This document shows positions 51,893 through 62,951 of a DNA stretch of 63,238 nucleotides, one piece after another. Source of the DNA: Desulfovibrionaceae bacterium (lineage in GTDB: Bacteria > Desulfobacterota > Desulfovibrionia > Desulfovibrionales > Desulfovibrionaceae). Below the pieces are notes generated by a model. The model made no database searches. It saw only the letters and a list, made by a program, of their open reading frames with translations, and was not told where the DNA came from. Position numbers and translations under genes: made by a program. The stretch's first letter is position 1. Every line of letters begins with the position of its first letter. The DNA lies in contig JAFGBU010000024.1 in the NCBI GenBank assembly GCA_016932995.1, positions 1 to 63,238 on the forward strand, read 5' to 3'.

Positions 51893-53332
51893 TCAAAAGA
51901 CCTGCTTGCGCTTGGAGGACGACAATATGCCCATGGCCGAGCGGTACTTGGCCACGGTGCGCCGGGCGATGTTCACGTCGAGCTCCTGCTTCAGGATGTC
52001 CCCGATCTTCTCGTCGCTCAGCGGCCTCTTGGGATTCTCCTCGTTGATCAGCCTCTTGATCAAGGCCTTGACGCTCTCGGACCCGACCTGCGAGCCGTCG
52101 TTCAGGTCCAGGGCGCTGTTGAAAAAGAATTTGAGCTCGAATATGCCGTGCGGGGTGGACACGTACTTGTTGGTCGTGATCCTGCTGACCGTTGACTCGT
52201 GCATGCCGATGTCCTCGGCCACCTCCTTGAGGATCAGCGGCTTGAGCCTGGTCACGCCGTGCTCGAAGAACCCCCTCTGAAAGCGGACGATGCTCTCGAC
52301 CACCTTGTACAGGGTCCGCTGGCGCTGGTACAGGCTCTTCATCAGCCATTCCGCGGAGCGCCGCTTGTCCTGGAAATATTCCCTTTCCCTGTCCGTCCTG
52401 GCCCTTACCGAGTCGGTGTACGAGGTGTTCAGCCGGAGCCTGGGCAGCCCGTCCTCGTTGAGCAGGATGACGAAGTCGTCGCCGTACTTGTGCACGTGGA
52501 CGTCCGGGCTCACGTAGTGGGGTTCGGAGCTCGAAAAACTGGCCCCGGGCATGGGATCGAGCTTGAGGATGATGTCCAGATAGGACTTGAGATCGTCCAT
52601 GCTCATCTTGAACTTGCGGATCAAGGGCTTGTAGCGGTGCTTCTCCAGGTCCTCGAGGTGGTCCCGGACCAGGGAGACGAGCACCGGATCGGTCAGGCCG
52701 CAGACCTCGAGCTGGATCAGCAGACACTCCTGGGGCGAACGCGAGGCCACTCCCACCGGGTCCAGCCGCTGCAGCCTGCCCAGCACGGCCTCGATCTCCC
52801 CGACCGAGGCCCCGGGGACCATGGCCGCTATGTCCTCCACGCTGGCCTGGAGGTAGCCGTGGGGGTCCAGGTTGCCGATGATCGCCTCGCCGATCTCTAT
52901 CTCCTTGTCCGTGAAGGTCGAAAGGAGCATCTGCCAGATGAGGTGGCCCTCGAGCGAGGGCTTGGAGCTGAGCCTGGCCTCAAAGGACAGGCCCTCTTCC
53001 GGGACCTCGAACTCCCTGGAGTGCGACTGCTTGGAGGTGCTGGAGAACTCGCCGAGATAGTTCTCCCAGTCCGCGCCCCGCAGCAGCTCCTCGTTCCGGG
53101 AGCGGTCCTCGCCCGGGACCTCGCCGGGCTCGGCCTCCGAGGCCTGGTCCTTGTCCGTCTCGGCCGGCTCGACCTCCTGCTCCTCCAGAAGGGGATTCTC
53201 CAACATCTCCTGTTGGACGGTCTCCACCAATTCCAGGCGCGACAGCTGCAACAGCTTGATTGCCTGCTGCAACTGGGGGGTCATGACCAACTGCTGGGTC
53301 AGTTTGAGTTGCTGTCGAAGTTCAAGTCCCAT
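51893..53332 (-). CDS. rpoN: RNA polymerase sigma-54 factor
   Basis: 479 aa. Region I MGLELRQQLKLTQQLVMTPQ is followed by an acidic region II. The core-binding part and the HTH region contain LILKEVAEDIGMHESTVSRI and TNKYVSTPHGIFELKFFF. The RpoN box appears as IARRTVAKYRSAMGIL. It directs transcription at -24/-12 promoters with activator ATPases; the fliM promoter in this window is a likely target. It has a separate promoter at 53516-53544 and a hairpin just before its SD. Confidence 0.96.
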   Translation of the reverse strand: MGLELRQQLKLTQQLVMTPQLQQAIKLLQLSRLELVETVQQEMLENPLLEEQEVEPAETDKDQASEAEPGEVPGEDRSRNEELLRGADWENYLGEFSSTSKQSHSREFEVPEEGLSFEARLSSKPSLEGHLIWQMLLSTFTDKEIEIGEAIIGNLDPHGYLQASVEDIAAMVPGASVGEIEAVLGRLQRLDPVGVASRSPQECLLIQLEVCGLTDPVLVSLVRDHLEDLEKHRYKPLIRKFKMSMDDLKSYLDIILKLDPMPGASFSSSEPHYVSPDVHVHKYGDDFVILLNEDGLPRLRLNTSYTDSVRARTDREREYFQDKRRSAEWLMKSLYQRQRTLYKVVESIVRFQRGFFEHGVTRLKPLILKEVAEDIGMHESTVSRITTNKYVSTPHGIFELKFFFNSALDLNDGSQVGSESVKALIKRLINEENPKRPLSDEKIGDILKQELDVNIARRTVAKYRSAMGILSSSKRKQVF

Positions 53333-53346
53333 GATATCCTTTCACG

Positions 53347-53366
53347 CCGGGACAAGCCTGTCCCGG
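53347..53366 (-). promoter_or_regulatory. Leader hairpin next to the rpoN ribosome site
   Basis: CCGGGACA (53347-53354), loop AGCC, TGTCCCGG (53359-53366). A perfect 8-bp stem ends 14 bases before the rpoN ATG, beside the AGGA SD. Confidence 0.6.
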
Positions 53367-53515
53367 GGCGCCGCTGTGTAAGGCGAAAAAATTCTTGATC
53401 CAGGTGCGCCGCGGCCCGAATTCCGTATGCCACAGAACCCGCCGTCACGCAAGAATGTAGTGGAAAAACCGCGCAAAGACTTGATTCCCGGGGAGGGATG
53501 CCCTGGCATGAAAAA

Positions 53516-53544
53516 AGTGTACCAACCTTCCCGGTCGGTGTAAA
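53516..53544 (-). promoter_or_regulatory. Candidate sigma-70 promoter of rpoN
   Basis: Minus strand TTTACA (53539-53544), 17 bases, TACACT (53516-53521). It would start rpoN transcription at about 53509, with a leader of about 175 bases. Confidence 0.5.
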
Positions 53545-53584
53545 TCAAAACCGGATTCAGGAGCCCGGGAGGCCGCGCCCGGAC

Positions 53585-53733
53585 CTAGGAGGTTGTTGAT
53601 AAACAACCTCCGCGCGCCAGGACGGCGCGCCCGGAATCATTGTCCTCCAATGATTCCGGAGAGTTGGCGAAACCGCGCTTTCGCCGAATCGAGTTGAAAA
53701 AGTCCAGGACGGACTTTTTCAACACTCTGCTAG
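53585..53733. repeat. 149-bp mosaic element: five consecutive hairpins between CTAG ends
   Basis: Five near-contiguous perfect or near-perfect hairpins: GGAGGTTGTT/AACAACCTCC (53588-53611, loop GATA); GCGCGCC/GGCGCGC (53612-53630, loop AGGAC); CCGGAATCATTG/CAATGATTCCGG (53631-53659, loop TCCTC); GGCGAAA/TTTCGCC (53666-53685); GTTGAAAAAGTCC/GGACTTTTTCAAC (53693-53723, loop AGGAC). The outer ends form an imperfect terminal inverted repeat starting CTAG (15 of 19 positions match). The right CTAG overlaps the lptB stop codon. No coding frame of note. It looks like a MITE/REP-type mobile repeat inserted between lptB and rpoN. Confidence 0.8.
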
Positions 53734-54452
53734 AGGGAGAAGCCCTCGCCCAGGTATATCTGGCGGGCCTGGCTGTTCTGGACGATCTCCTCCGGGGCGC
53801 CCTCCAGGAGCACCGCGCCCTCGTAGACCAGATAGGCCCGGTCGCAGATGTTCAGGGTCTCGCGGACGTTGTGGTCGGAAATGAGGATCCCGATGCCCAT
53901 GTTCTTGAGCACCGAGATGATCTCCTGGATGTCGATGACCGCGATCGGGTCGATGCCCGCAAAGGGCTCGTCCAGGAGGATGAACTTGGGCTTGAGGATC
54001 AGGGCCCGGGCTATCTCCAGCCGGCGCCTCTCGCCGCCGGACAAGAACATGGCCGGCTGCTCGGACAGATGCGCGATGCCGAACATCTCCAGGAGCTCCT
54101 CGGCCCGCTTGCGGGCCTTGGTCCGGTCCGGCTCGCTCTGCTCCAGGATGATGTCCAGGTTGTTGCGCACCGTGAGCTTGCGGAAGATCGAGCTCTCCTG
54201 GGGCAGGTAGCTCAGGCCCAGCCTGGCGCGCTCGTGCAGGGGCAGGTCGGTGATCGGCGTGCCGTTCAGCTCCACGCTGCCGGAGTTGGGCTTGACGATG
54301 CCGACGAGCATGTAGAAGGTCGTGGTCTTGCCCGCGCCGTTCGGCCCGAGCAGCCCGACGACCTCCTTGGGGCCCAGGCGCAGCGCGATGCCGTGGACCA
54401 CCTCGCGCTGGCCGTAGCGCTTGCTCAGATTTTCAGCCACCAGCCCGTTCAT
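53730..54452 (-). CDS. lptB: LPS export ABC transporter ATP-binding protein LptB
   Basis: 240 aa. The Walker A is LLGPNGAGKTTTFYMLVGIV, the Q-loop follows, the signature is LSGGERRRLEIARAL and the Walker B LLDEPFAGIDPIAVIDIQEI. It powers LPS extraction from the inner membrane with LptFG and LptC. The stop TAG is part of the CTAG at the end of the hairpin element. It lies 3 bases downstream of lptA. Confidence 0.96.
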   Translation of the reverse strand: MNGLVAENLSKRYGQREVVHGIALRLGPKEVVGLLGPNGAGKTTTFYMLVGIVKPNSGSVELNGTPITDLPLHERARLGLSYLPQESSIFRKLTVRNNLDIILEQSEPDRTKARKRAEELLEMFGIAHLSEQPAMFLSGGERRRLEIARALILKPKFILLDEPFAGIDPIAVIDIQEIISVLKNMGIGILISDHNVRETLNICDRAYLVYEGAVLLEGAPEEIVQNSQARQIYLGEGFSL

Positions 54453-54455
54453 GGC

Positions 54456-55682
54456 CTAAGGCTTCAGCCCCTTGGGGGAAAAGAACACCGCCTCGACCCG
54501 GCTGGCCTTGCCGCCCAGGACCTCGCTGCGCCGGTCCTTGACGTAGAACTTGATGACCTCGCCCTTGACCACGTTCTGGCCCTCCCTGATCTGCGGGTCT
54601 CCCTCCATGCGCAGGACCCCGTCCTTGACGAAATAGGCGGCCTTGTCGCAACTGCCCTCGGTGCCCTCGATCTTCATTCTGACCTTGCCCTTGGCGGTGA
54701 TGCTCTCGATGCGCTCCATGGTGTTCTCCGTGCCCTGCGTGTTGCCGGAAAAGAGCGCGGACAGGCTGTCCGCCCACAGGGACAGGCCCGAGTGCGTGGC
54801 CTGGACATTGCCGCTGAAGGTCACGGTGCTGGCCACGTCGCTGTAGGTCATCTTGTCCGAGGTGATCCTGATCGCCTCCTTGGCCTGGACCTTGGCCGCC
54901 GGGAGCGGGACCGCCGGCTCGACGACCTTGGCCTTGACCTCCGGCACGATTTTGACCTCCGGGGCGGCCGTGGCCAGGACTTTTTTCGGTTCGGGCGGGG
55001 CCGCCAAGACTGGGGCCTGGGCCTGAATGCTGAAACGGGCCTCGGGCCTGGCCGCGCCGGACCCGGCCAACTGCTCCAGGGTCCTGGGCTGCAGGGCCGA
55101 GGCCGGGACGTAGCCCACGGCGTCGGCCTCGCTCTTGACCGCGTCGTTCATCCTGAACACCGCGTACCAGCCGTCCTTCAAAAACCCGACCTGGATGTGC
55201 TCGCCCGGCGAGAGCGTGGCCGTGGCCGCCGAATCCTCGGACCGGGCCTTTCTGATCTGGACCTGGCGGTCCGCGTACTTGATCTCCCCGCTGACGTAGC
55301 GGTAGTCGTCCGAACCCGGCTTAGGCCCGGCCGCGGGCCTGACCTCGGGCCTGACCTCCGGGGCCTGCGGGGCCGCAGAGGCGACAGGCGCGGACCCGGC
55401 CGCGGGCAACAGGTACTTGGCGTTTGAATAGCCTATGGCCCGGGACTCGGAGCGCACCGGCTCGTCCAGGGCAAAGACCGCGACCCAGCCGTCCTCGAGG
55501 AAATCGACCTTGACCCGGTCGCCCTTCTTGAGGGTCTTGACGTGCTCGGAGCCCAGGTCCCTGGCCCGGCGCACGTTCAGGTCCCGATCCGCTTCGCGGA
55601 TCTCGCCCCACCCGGCCAGGGCCGGGAGCGCAAAGGCCAGGACCAAAACCAAAATCCAAAAAAGGCCGTGCTGCTTTTTCAT
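54456..55682 (-). CDS. lptA: LptA/OstA-family LPS transport protein with N-terminal SH3-like repeats
   Basis: 408 aa, about twice the usual LptA size. A signal peptide (MKKQHGLFWILVLVLAFALP) is followed by two SH3b-like repeats: residues about 28-90 (DLNVRRARDLGSEHVKTLKK, DGWVAVFALDEP) and about 125-185 (QVQIRKARSEDSAATATLSP, DGWYAVFRMNDA). A Pro/Ala-rich linker of about 80 residues leads to the OstA domain from about 270 (RITSDKMTYSDVASTVTFSG). LptA bridges LPS across the periplasm; SH3b repeats could tether it to peptidoglycan. Position between lptC and lptB supports the call. Confidence 0.85.
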   Translation of the reverse strand: MKKQHGLFWILVLVLAFALPALAGWGEIREADRDLNVRRARDLGSEHVKTLKKGDRVKVDFLEDGWVAVFALDEPVRSESRAIGYSNAKYLLPAAGSAPVASAAPQAPEVRPEVRPAAGPKPGSDDYRYVSGEIKYADRQVQIRKARSEDSAATATLSPGEHIQVGFLKDGWYAVFRMNDAVKSEADAVGYVPASALQPRTLEQLAGSGAARPEARFSIQAQAPVLAAPPEPKKVLATAAPEVKIVPEVKAKVVEPAVPLPAAKVQAKEAIRITSDKMTYSDVASTVTFSGNVQATHSGLSLWADSLSALFSGNTQGTENTMERIESITAKGKVRMKIEGTEGSCDKAAYFVKDGVLRMEGDPQIREGQNVVKGEVIKFYVKDRRSEVLGGKASRVEAVFFSPKGLKP

Positions 55683-55687
55683 CTCAG

Positions 55688-55773
55688 GGTCCTGTCAGGT
55701 CCTGTCCGACCCTGTCTGGGTCCTATTTGGGTCCTATCTGGGTTCTGCCCGGATTCTATCTGGGCCCTGATTG
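55688..55773. repeat. Degenerate 11-bp tandem repeats between lptC and lptA
   Basis: About eight units of 10-11 bp, for example GGTCCTATTTG (55719-55729), GGTCCTATCTG (55730-55740), GGTTCTGCCCG (55741-55751), GATTCTATCTG (55752-55762). The array overlaps the last codons and stop of lptC. Confidence 0.8.
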
Positions 55774-56415
55774 CAAATTCGAGGCCGAAGCCCCGGCCTC
55801 GCCCGGCCCTGTCCTCGGCCCGGCGTCCAGGTCGCCCAAAAAGTCCTCCGGGGTTATCCTGGCCGTGACCTGGCCCGCGGCCACCAGCTCCCTGGCCGAG
55901 ATGTCTATCTCGATGGCCGTGGCGTTGACCGAGATGTCCGGCCTGGACACCGAGACCCCGCCCTTCAAGAATATCTTGTCCATGGCCCCGATGTAGTCAA
56001 AGGTGTCGGCCTTGAGCACGAAGAGCCCGAAGCGGCCCTGCACGTCGTCCCACAGGGTCAGATTGTTGTCCTTCTGGTTGACCTCGCCCATCCGGCCCCG
56101 GACATAGACCTCCCGCCGGTCCTCGCCCACGTACGAGCTCATCTGCGGCCCCCGGACCAGGACCACGCCCTTTTTCTGGTCGTACTCGGCGCTTGCGGCC
56201 CGAAGCCTCCACAGGACCTTGCCCTGCTTGCCCTGGACCAGCTCTATGTCCTGGGCCACGATGTCCGCGGACTCCAGGACCGGGCCCTGGGCCGGCTCGG
56301 GAACGGGCTCCTGAACGGGCTGCTCGCCGTCGGGCCCGCCCGTGGCCAGGACCAGCCCGATTATCAGCCCGGCCAGGAAGATGAGCCCCAAAACAAGCAG
56401 CGGACGGTAGCGCAT
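55756..56415 (-). CDS. lptC: LPS export protein LptC
   Basis: 219 aa. One N-terminal membrane helix (LLVLGLIFLAGLIIGLVLAT) anchors a periplasmic domain with VQGKQGKVLWRLRAASAEYD and VLKADTFDYIGAMDKIFLKG, typical of LptC/OstA-like beta-jellyrolls. It hands LPS from LptBFG to LptA. It starts directly after the kdsC stop. The final 25 residues (Gly/Pro/Ser-rich, GPRTGPGEAGASASNLQSGP) are encoded partly by the tandem repeat and are probably disordered. Confidence 0.88.
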   Translation of the reverse strand: MRYRPLLVLGLIFLAGLIIGLVLATGGPDGEQPVQEPVPEPAQGPVLESADIVAQDIELVQGKQGKVLWRLRAASAEYDQKKGVVLVRGPQMSSYVGEDRREVYVRGRMGEVNQKDNNLTLWDDVQGRFGLFVLKADTFDYIGAMDKIFLKGGVSVSRPDISVNATAIEIDISARELVAAGQVTARITPEDFLGDLDAGPRTGPGEAGASASNLQSGPR

Positions 56416-56937
56416 CTACCCGGACAACCTCCGCCAGGCCACGTCGAAAAGCCCCTGGCTGTGCAGGATGAACTCTATGGCCTCGCGCACCGCGCCGTGG
56501 CCCCCGGGCCTGGCCGAGACCCAGGCGGCCATGCCCACTATCTCCTTGGAGGCGTTGATCACGGCCATGGGCAGGCCAACCAGCCGCAGCACCGGCATGT
56601 CCACCAGGTCGTCGCCCAAATAGGCGATCTGGCTGTAGTCGAGATCCTTGTCCCGGCGCAGCCGCTCCATGAACGGGACCTTCTTGTGGTTGCCGGGATA
56701 ATAGTCCTTGATGCCCAACTCCCTGACCCTGGCCTCCACGCAGCCGTGATTCAGCCCGGTTATGACCGCAACCCCCAGGCCCGCGGACTGGGCGAGCTTT
56801 ACGCCCAGGCCGTCCTGGACGTCGAAGCGCTTGAGAACCGAGCCCTGCTGGTCGTAGTACAGGCCGCCGTCCGTGAGCACCCCGTCCACGTCCAGGATGA
56901 GCAGCCTGATCTTCCGGGCCAGGTCTTCAGCGCGCAT
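56416..56937 (-). CDS. kdsC: 3-deoxy-D-manno-octulosonate 8-phosphate phosphatase
   Basis: 173 aa from the ATG at 56937, which overlaps the end of kdsA by 11 bases. The HAD nucleophile motif is [40 protein letters not shown] replaces the usual TGR with [23 protein letters not shown] holds the metal Asp pair. It dephosphorylates KDO-8-P in LPS core synthesis. Tetrameric C0 HAD subclass by size. Confidence 0.93.
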   Translation of the reverse strand: MRAEDLARKIRLLILDVDGVLTDGGLYYDQQGSVLKRFDVQDGLGVKLAQSAGLGVAVITGLNHGCVEARVRELGIKDYYPGNHKKVPFMERLRRDKDLDYSQIAYLGDDLVDMPVLRLVGLPMAVINASKEIVGMAAWVSARPGGHGAVREAIEFILHSQGLFDVAWRRLSG

Positions 56938-57751
56938 ATTTAAGGCTCCAGAGGGCCATGAGGTCCGCGAGCAGGTCCCCGGCCGCGTCCAGGTCCAGGC
57001 TGTTCGGCCCGTCGCACAGGGCCCGGTCCGGGTCCGGGTGGACCTCCATGAACACGGCGTCCGCCCCGGCCGCGGCAGCGGCCCTGGCCAGAAGCGGCAC
57101 GAACTCGCGCTGGCCGCCCGAGCTCGCGCCCCGGCCGCCCGGCAGCTGGACCGAATGGGTGGCGTCAAAGACCACCGGGACCCCGAATGAGGACATGATC
57201 GCGATGGACCGGAAATCGACCACCAGGTTGTTGTAGCCGAAGCACGAGCCGCGCTCGGTGAGCCAGACGCGCTCGTTGCCCGCGGACTTCAGCTTGTAGA
57301 CCACGTTTTCCATGTCCCAGGGGGCCAAAAACTGCCCCTTCTTGACGTTCACGATGCGCTTGGTCCTTGCCGCGGCCAGGAGCAGGTCGGTCTGGCGGCA
57401 AAGAAAGGCCGGAATCTGGAGCACGTCGGCCACCTCGGCCACGGGCCCGGCCTGCTCGGGCAAATGGATGTCGGTCAGCACCGGCAGGCCGAACTTGTCC
57501 TTGACCTCGGCCAGCCAGGCGATGCCCTTGTCCAGGCCCGGGCCCCTGAAGCTCTGGCCCGAGGTCCTGTTGGCCTTGTCAAAGGAGCTCTTAAATATCA
57601 GGGGCAGGCCCAGGTCAGAGGCCTTGGCGGCCAGAAATCCCGCGACTTCGAAGGCCGCGTCCAGGTCCTCCAGCACGCAGGGCCCGGCGATGACAAAGGG
57701 GCCCTTCAGGCTCAGGGAATAGAGGTCGGCCGGGGACATCGAGCTGGACAC
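56927..57751 (-). CDS. kdsA: 3-deoxy-8-phosphooctulonate synthase
   Basis: 274 aa. [60 protein letters not shown] and [14 protein letters not shown] are the standard motifs. It condenses PEP with arabinose-5-phosphate. Start is GTG at 57751 immediately after the pyrG stop, or ATG four codons on. Its neighbours kdsC and pyrG (CTP is needed to activate KDO) make a functional set. Confidence 0.96.
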   Translation of the reverse strand: MSSSMSPADLYSLSLKGPFVIAGPCVLEDLDAAFEVAGFLAAKASDLGLPLIFKSSFDKANRTSGQSFRGPGLDKGIAWLAEVKDKFGLPVLTDIHLPEQAGPVAEVADVLQIPAFLCRQTDLLLAAARTKRIVNVKKGQFLAPWDMENVVYKLKSAGNERVWLTERGSCFGYNNLVVDFRSIAIMSSFGVPVVFDATHSVQLPGGRGASSGGQREFVPLLARAAAAAGADAVFMEVHPDPDRALCDGPNSLDLDAAGDLLADLMALWSLKYAR

Positions 57752-60363
<2,612 letters not shown>

Positions 60364-60375
60364 GGCGGCAAGGAC

Positions 60376-60867
60376 ATGAAGCCCCTGCCGCCCCGGCCCG
60401 AGTCGGACTTCAAGACCACCTGGCGCGAGCTCATGGACCAGGCCCTCAACCGGGCCATGGCCGCGGGCAATGCGGGCGAGTCCCCGGTGGGCGCGGTCCT
60501 GGTCTCGAAACAGGGCCGAGTCCTGGCCCGGGCGGCCAACGCCTGCATCATTCGGAACGACCCCACGGCCCACGCCGAGATTCTGTGCCTGCGCCAAGCC
60601 GCAGAGGCCCTCGGCAACTACCGGCTGCCGGACACGGTCCTGGTTGTGACCCTGGAGCCGTGTTTGATGTGCGTGGGCGCGCTGATCCAGGCCCGGGTGT
60701 CCGGGGTGGTGTTCGGGGCGCGCGACCAAAAGGCCGGGGCCTTGGTCTCGAACCTGGACGGCCTGGCCCTGCCCTTTGCCAACCACCGGATGTGGGCCGT
60801 GGAGGGGGTCATGGCCGAGGAATGCGCCGCGCTTTTGAAGCGCTTCTTTTTGGCCCGGCGCAAATGA
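60376..60867 (+). CDS. tadA: tRNA-specific adenosine deaminase
   Basis: 163 aa. GESPVGAVLVSKQGRVLARA, the zinc/catalytic site DPTAHAEILCLRQAAEALGN and VTLEPCLMCVGALIQARVSG, then FGARDQKAGA. It deaminates A34 of tRNA-Arg(ACG) to inosine. It begins 12 bases after the PurQ-like stop. The next 180 bases hold only GC-rich sequence and the tRNA promoter. Confidence 0.94.
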   Translation: MKPLPPRPESDFKTTWRELMDQALNRAMAAGNAGESPVGAVLVSKQGRVLARAANACIIRNDPTAHAEILCLRQAAEALGNYRLPDTVLVVTLEPCLMCVGALIQARVSGVVFGARDQKAGALVSNLDGLALPFANHRMWAVEGVMAEECAALLKRFFLARRK

Positions 60868-61006
60868 GCGGCCGTGTCGAGCTCGGCCGGGGCCTGGCTG
60901 GCGGCGGGGATCACAAAACCCCTTGAGCGACCGGCTTGGGCGTGGTTTAGGGGTTGTTTGGGGCCGGGCCGCGGGGCGCGGGGATCGGCCTGGCGGGCCT
61001 TGGGGC

Positions 61007-61035
61007 TTGATAAGGCCGGGCCCAGTGATTATAGA
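61007..61035 (+). promoter_or_regulatory. Promoter of tRNA-Ser
   Basis: TTGATA (61007-61012), 17 bases, TATAGA (61030-61035). The predicted start is about 10 bases before the tRNA 5' end. Confidence 0.65.
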
Positions 61036-61051
61036 ACACGTTCCCTGGTGC

Positions 61052-61145
61052 GGAGAGGTACCGAAGCGGCCGTAACGGGCCCGACTCGAAATCGGGTTGT
61101 CTGCGATGAGCAGGCACGTGGGTTCGAATCCCACCCTCTCCGCCA
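61052..61145 (+). tRNA. tRNA-Ser (anticodon CGA)
   Basis: 94 nt including an encoded CCA. Acceptor GGAGAGG pairs with CCTCTCC. The anticodon stem CCCGA/TCGGG surrounds loop CTCGAAA, with anticodon CGA at 61087-61089. The long variable arm and T-arm GTGGG-TTCGAAT-CCCAC are class II features. It reads UCG. A T-rich tract follows at 61146. Confidence 0.97.
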
Positions 61146-61472
61146 TTTTTTATTCCTCAGAATCGTTGACTATTTCCCCCGCCGTCCGACCGAACGCAGA
61201 TATCGTCCGATTGCAGCGCCTGCGATCCCGGGTCATTGGAGCCATGCCCGGTTTGAGGAATGATTATCCATGAACGCCAACACGCCGAAAAACACTTAGG
61301 ACGTGTGCGCTACCGCCTGTACTTTCTGGTTTTCTGCGGGCTTTTTAATGGCGTCTTTTCCTGTTGAGCATATTTATTTTATTCGCCTCTTGAATATACA
61401 CCTCATTTTATCGTATCAGTCTCATTGACATTTTAGTGATTAAAAACCTCCCAATATTCTGAGGGCAACGGC

Positions 61473-62951
61473 ATGACAAACTATCTATCAAAAGTCCATG
61501 ACTACCCTGTCGACTATAATCCTAATTCTCCTTGGAGCTCGGACAAACTTGGTCGAAAGGCCTTGACTCCACCGCTTACCAACTTCATAGCCAGCCTTGA
61601 TCAACCATTTGTTTTGGCAATCAATTCCGGATGGGGAAGCGGCAAGACCTTGTTTCTTCAAATGTGGTCTGACGATCTACGATTCCTCCAAAAACGGCCA
61701 TGCATATTATTCAATGCCTGGAAACACGACTTCGCAGATGACCCTCTAATGCCTTTTGTTGATTCTATAAATCAGTTCGCTGAAAAAATTCAAAAAGAAG
61801 ACGGAAATGAAACTAAAGATATAGCAAGACAAATTGCTGTAAAAGTCGGAGCACTACTCAAAATTGCCCCTAAACATCTCTTAAAATTTGGAGCTAAATA
61901 CCTTGCCCAAAAAGGCTTAAATTTTGAGGAATGGAACCAAGGAGCCGATGACGCTATCACTAGCTCCAAAAACAATAAAGATTTTGCAGACTGTCTTGGA
62001 GAAATAGCTTATGAGGCCTATGGAACCTACCAAGCTCATAAACAAGGAATTGAAGACTTTAAATTTCTTTTGGAAAAATTAGCTAAGCATATCAAGAGCC
62101 GCAATGATGGGTTTCCTTTTGTAATCATGATCGACGAACTTGATCGTTGTAGGCCTGATTACGCTGTTGCCTTATTAGAACGCATGAAGCACCTGTTCAA
62201 TGTACCTGGAGTTATATTCGTACTAGCCATTGAAGATAAACAACTGCATCATACTATTAAATGTCTATACGGTCAAGAGATGAATGCGGAGTCTTATCTT
62301 AGAAGATTTATTGATTTATGGTATGCACTTCCTGAACCTAAAATGGATGCTTATATAGATTATATGCTTGATTATTTTAAAATTTCTGAACGATATAATG
62401 ATAACATTTATGATTTTGAAAATTTTAAAAAAGTTTTGTCGGAAATAATTGGAAAAATCAATCTCTCGTTAAGAGATATCGCCCAAATTTTTACACGCCT
62501 TAACGGAGTCATCAGAGCATACTCTTTGGACTGGATAAATGCTTTATTAGCAACATTTTATATTACTATCTATAGCTTCAACTTTGAAAAATATAAAAAA
62601 ATGTCAAAAGATATTAATTATTTTGATAAAGTTAAGGATATACTTGGAAACTTTAATATAACTCCATCTTCACATATTGGGACTGCAATATTTAAAAGTT
62701 GTTTTGCGTTCATGCGTGGTGGCAAAAAAGAGCTCAATAACCTCGTAAATGAATCTGTCAACTATTTAAATAAGCACAAGGAAAATACTGCTGCTAGTAC
62801 GAAGACTCAGCAAGCCATTCTTGAACTTAGAAAAACCGTTGAGAATTCAGCCCCCTCACACAAAAAAATAATACAATGTGTTGAAATGGCTATGGCATTT
62901 GAGCCCGCTATCACACGCGATAAACAGGAGACTGAGATAAGGGAAGAATAA
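61473..62951 (+). CDS. KAP-family P-loop NTPase in AT-rich DNA
   Basis: 492 aa. The Walker A is LAINSGWGSGKTLFLQMW (residues about 48-64). The KAP Walker B block is FVIMIDELDRCRPDYAVALL at about 215, followed by VPGVIFVLAIEDKQLHHTI. A long Lys/Asn-rich helical C-terminus follows; one hydrophobic stretch (WINALLATFYITIYSF) might meet a membrane. Codon use is A/T-ending and Lys/Asn/Ile-rich, unlike all other genes here, which suggests horizontal acquisition beside tRNA-Ser. Some KAP proteins, such as PifA of the F plasmid, exclude phages; others are membrane-linked with unknown role. GAGG precedes the ATG. Confidence 0.9.
   Translation: MTNYLSKVHDYPVDYNPNSPWSSDKLGRKALTPPLTNFIASLDQPFVLAINSGWGSGKTLFLQMWSDDLRFLQKRPCILFNAWKHDFADDPLMPFVDSINQFAEKIQKEDGNETKDIARQIAVKVGALLKIAPKHLLKFGAKYLAQKGLNFEEWNQGADDAITSSKNNKDFADCLGEIAYEAYGTYQAHKQGIEDFKFLLEKLAKHIKSRNDGFPFVIMIDELDRCRPDYAVALLERMKHLFNVPGVIFVLAIEDKQLHHTIKCLYGQEMNAESYLRRFIDLWYALPEPKMDAYIDYMLDYFKISERYNDNIYDFENFKKVLSEIIGKINLSLRDIAQIFTRLNGVIRAYSLDWINALLATFYITIYSFNFEKYKKMSKDINYFDKVKDILGNFNITPSSHIGTAIFKSCFAFMRGGKKELNNLVNESVNYLNKHKENTAASTKTQQAILELRKTVENSAPSHKKIIQCVEMAMAFEPAITRDKQETEIREE

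Noticed and set aside
61152-61261. Inverted repeat ATTCCTCA/TGAGGAAT flanking about 95 bases after tRNA-Ser
   Set aside because: Only 8 bp and distant; could be chance, with no transposon-like content inside.
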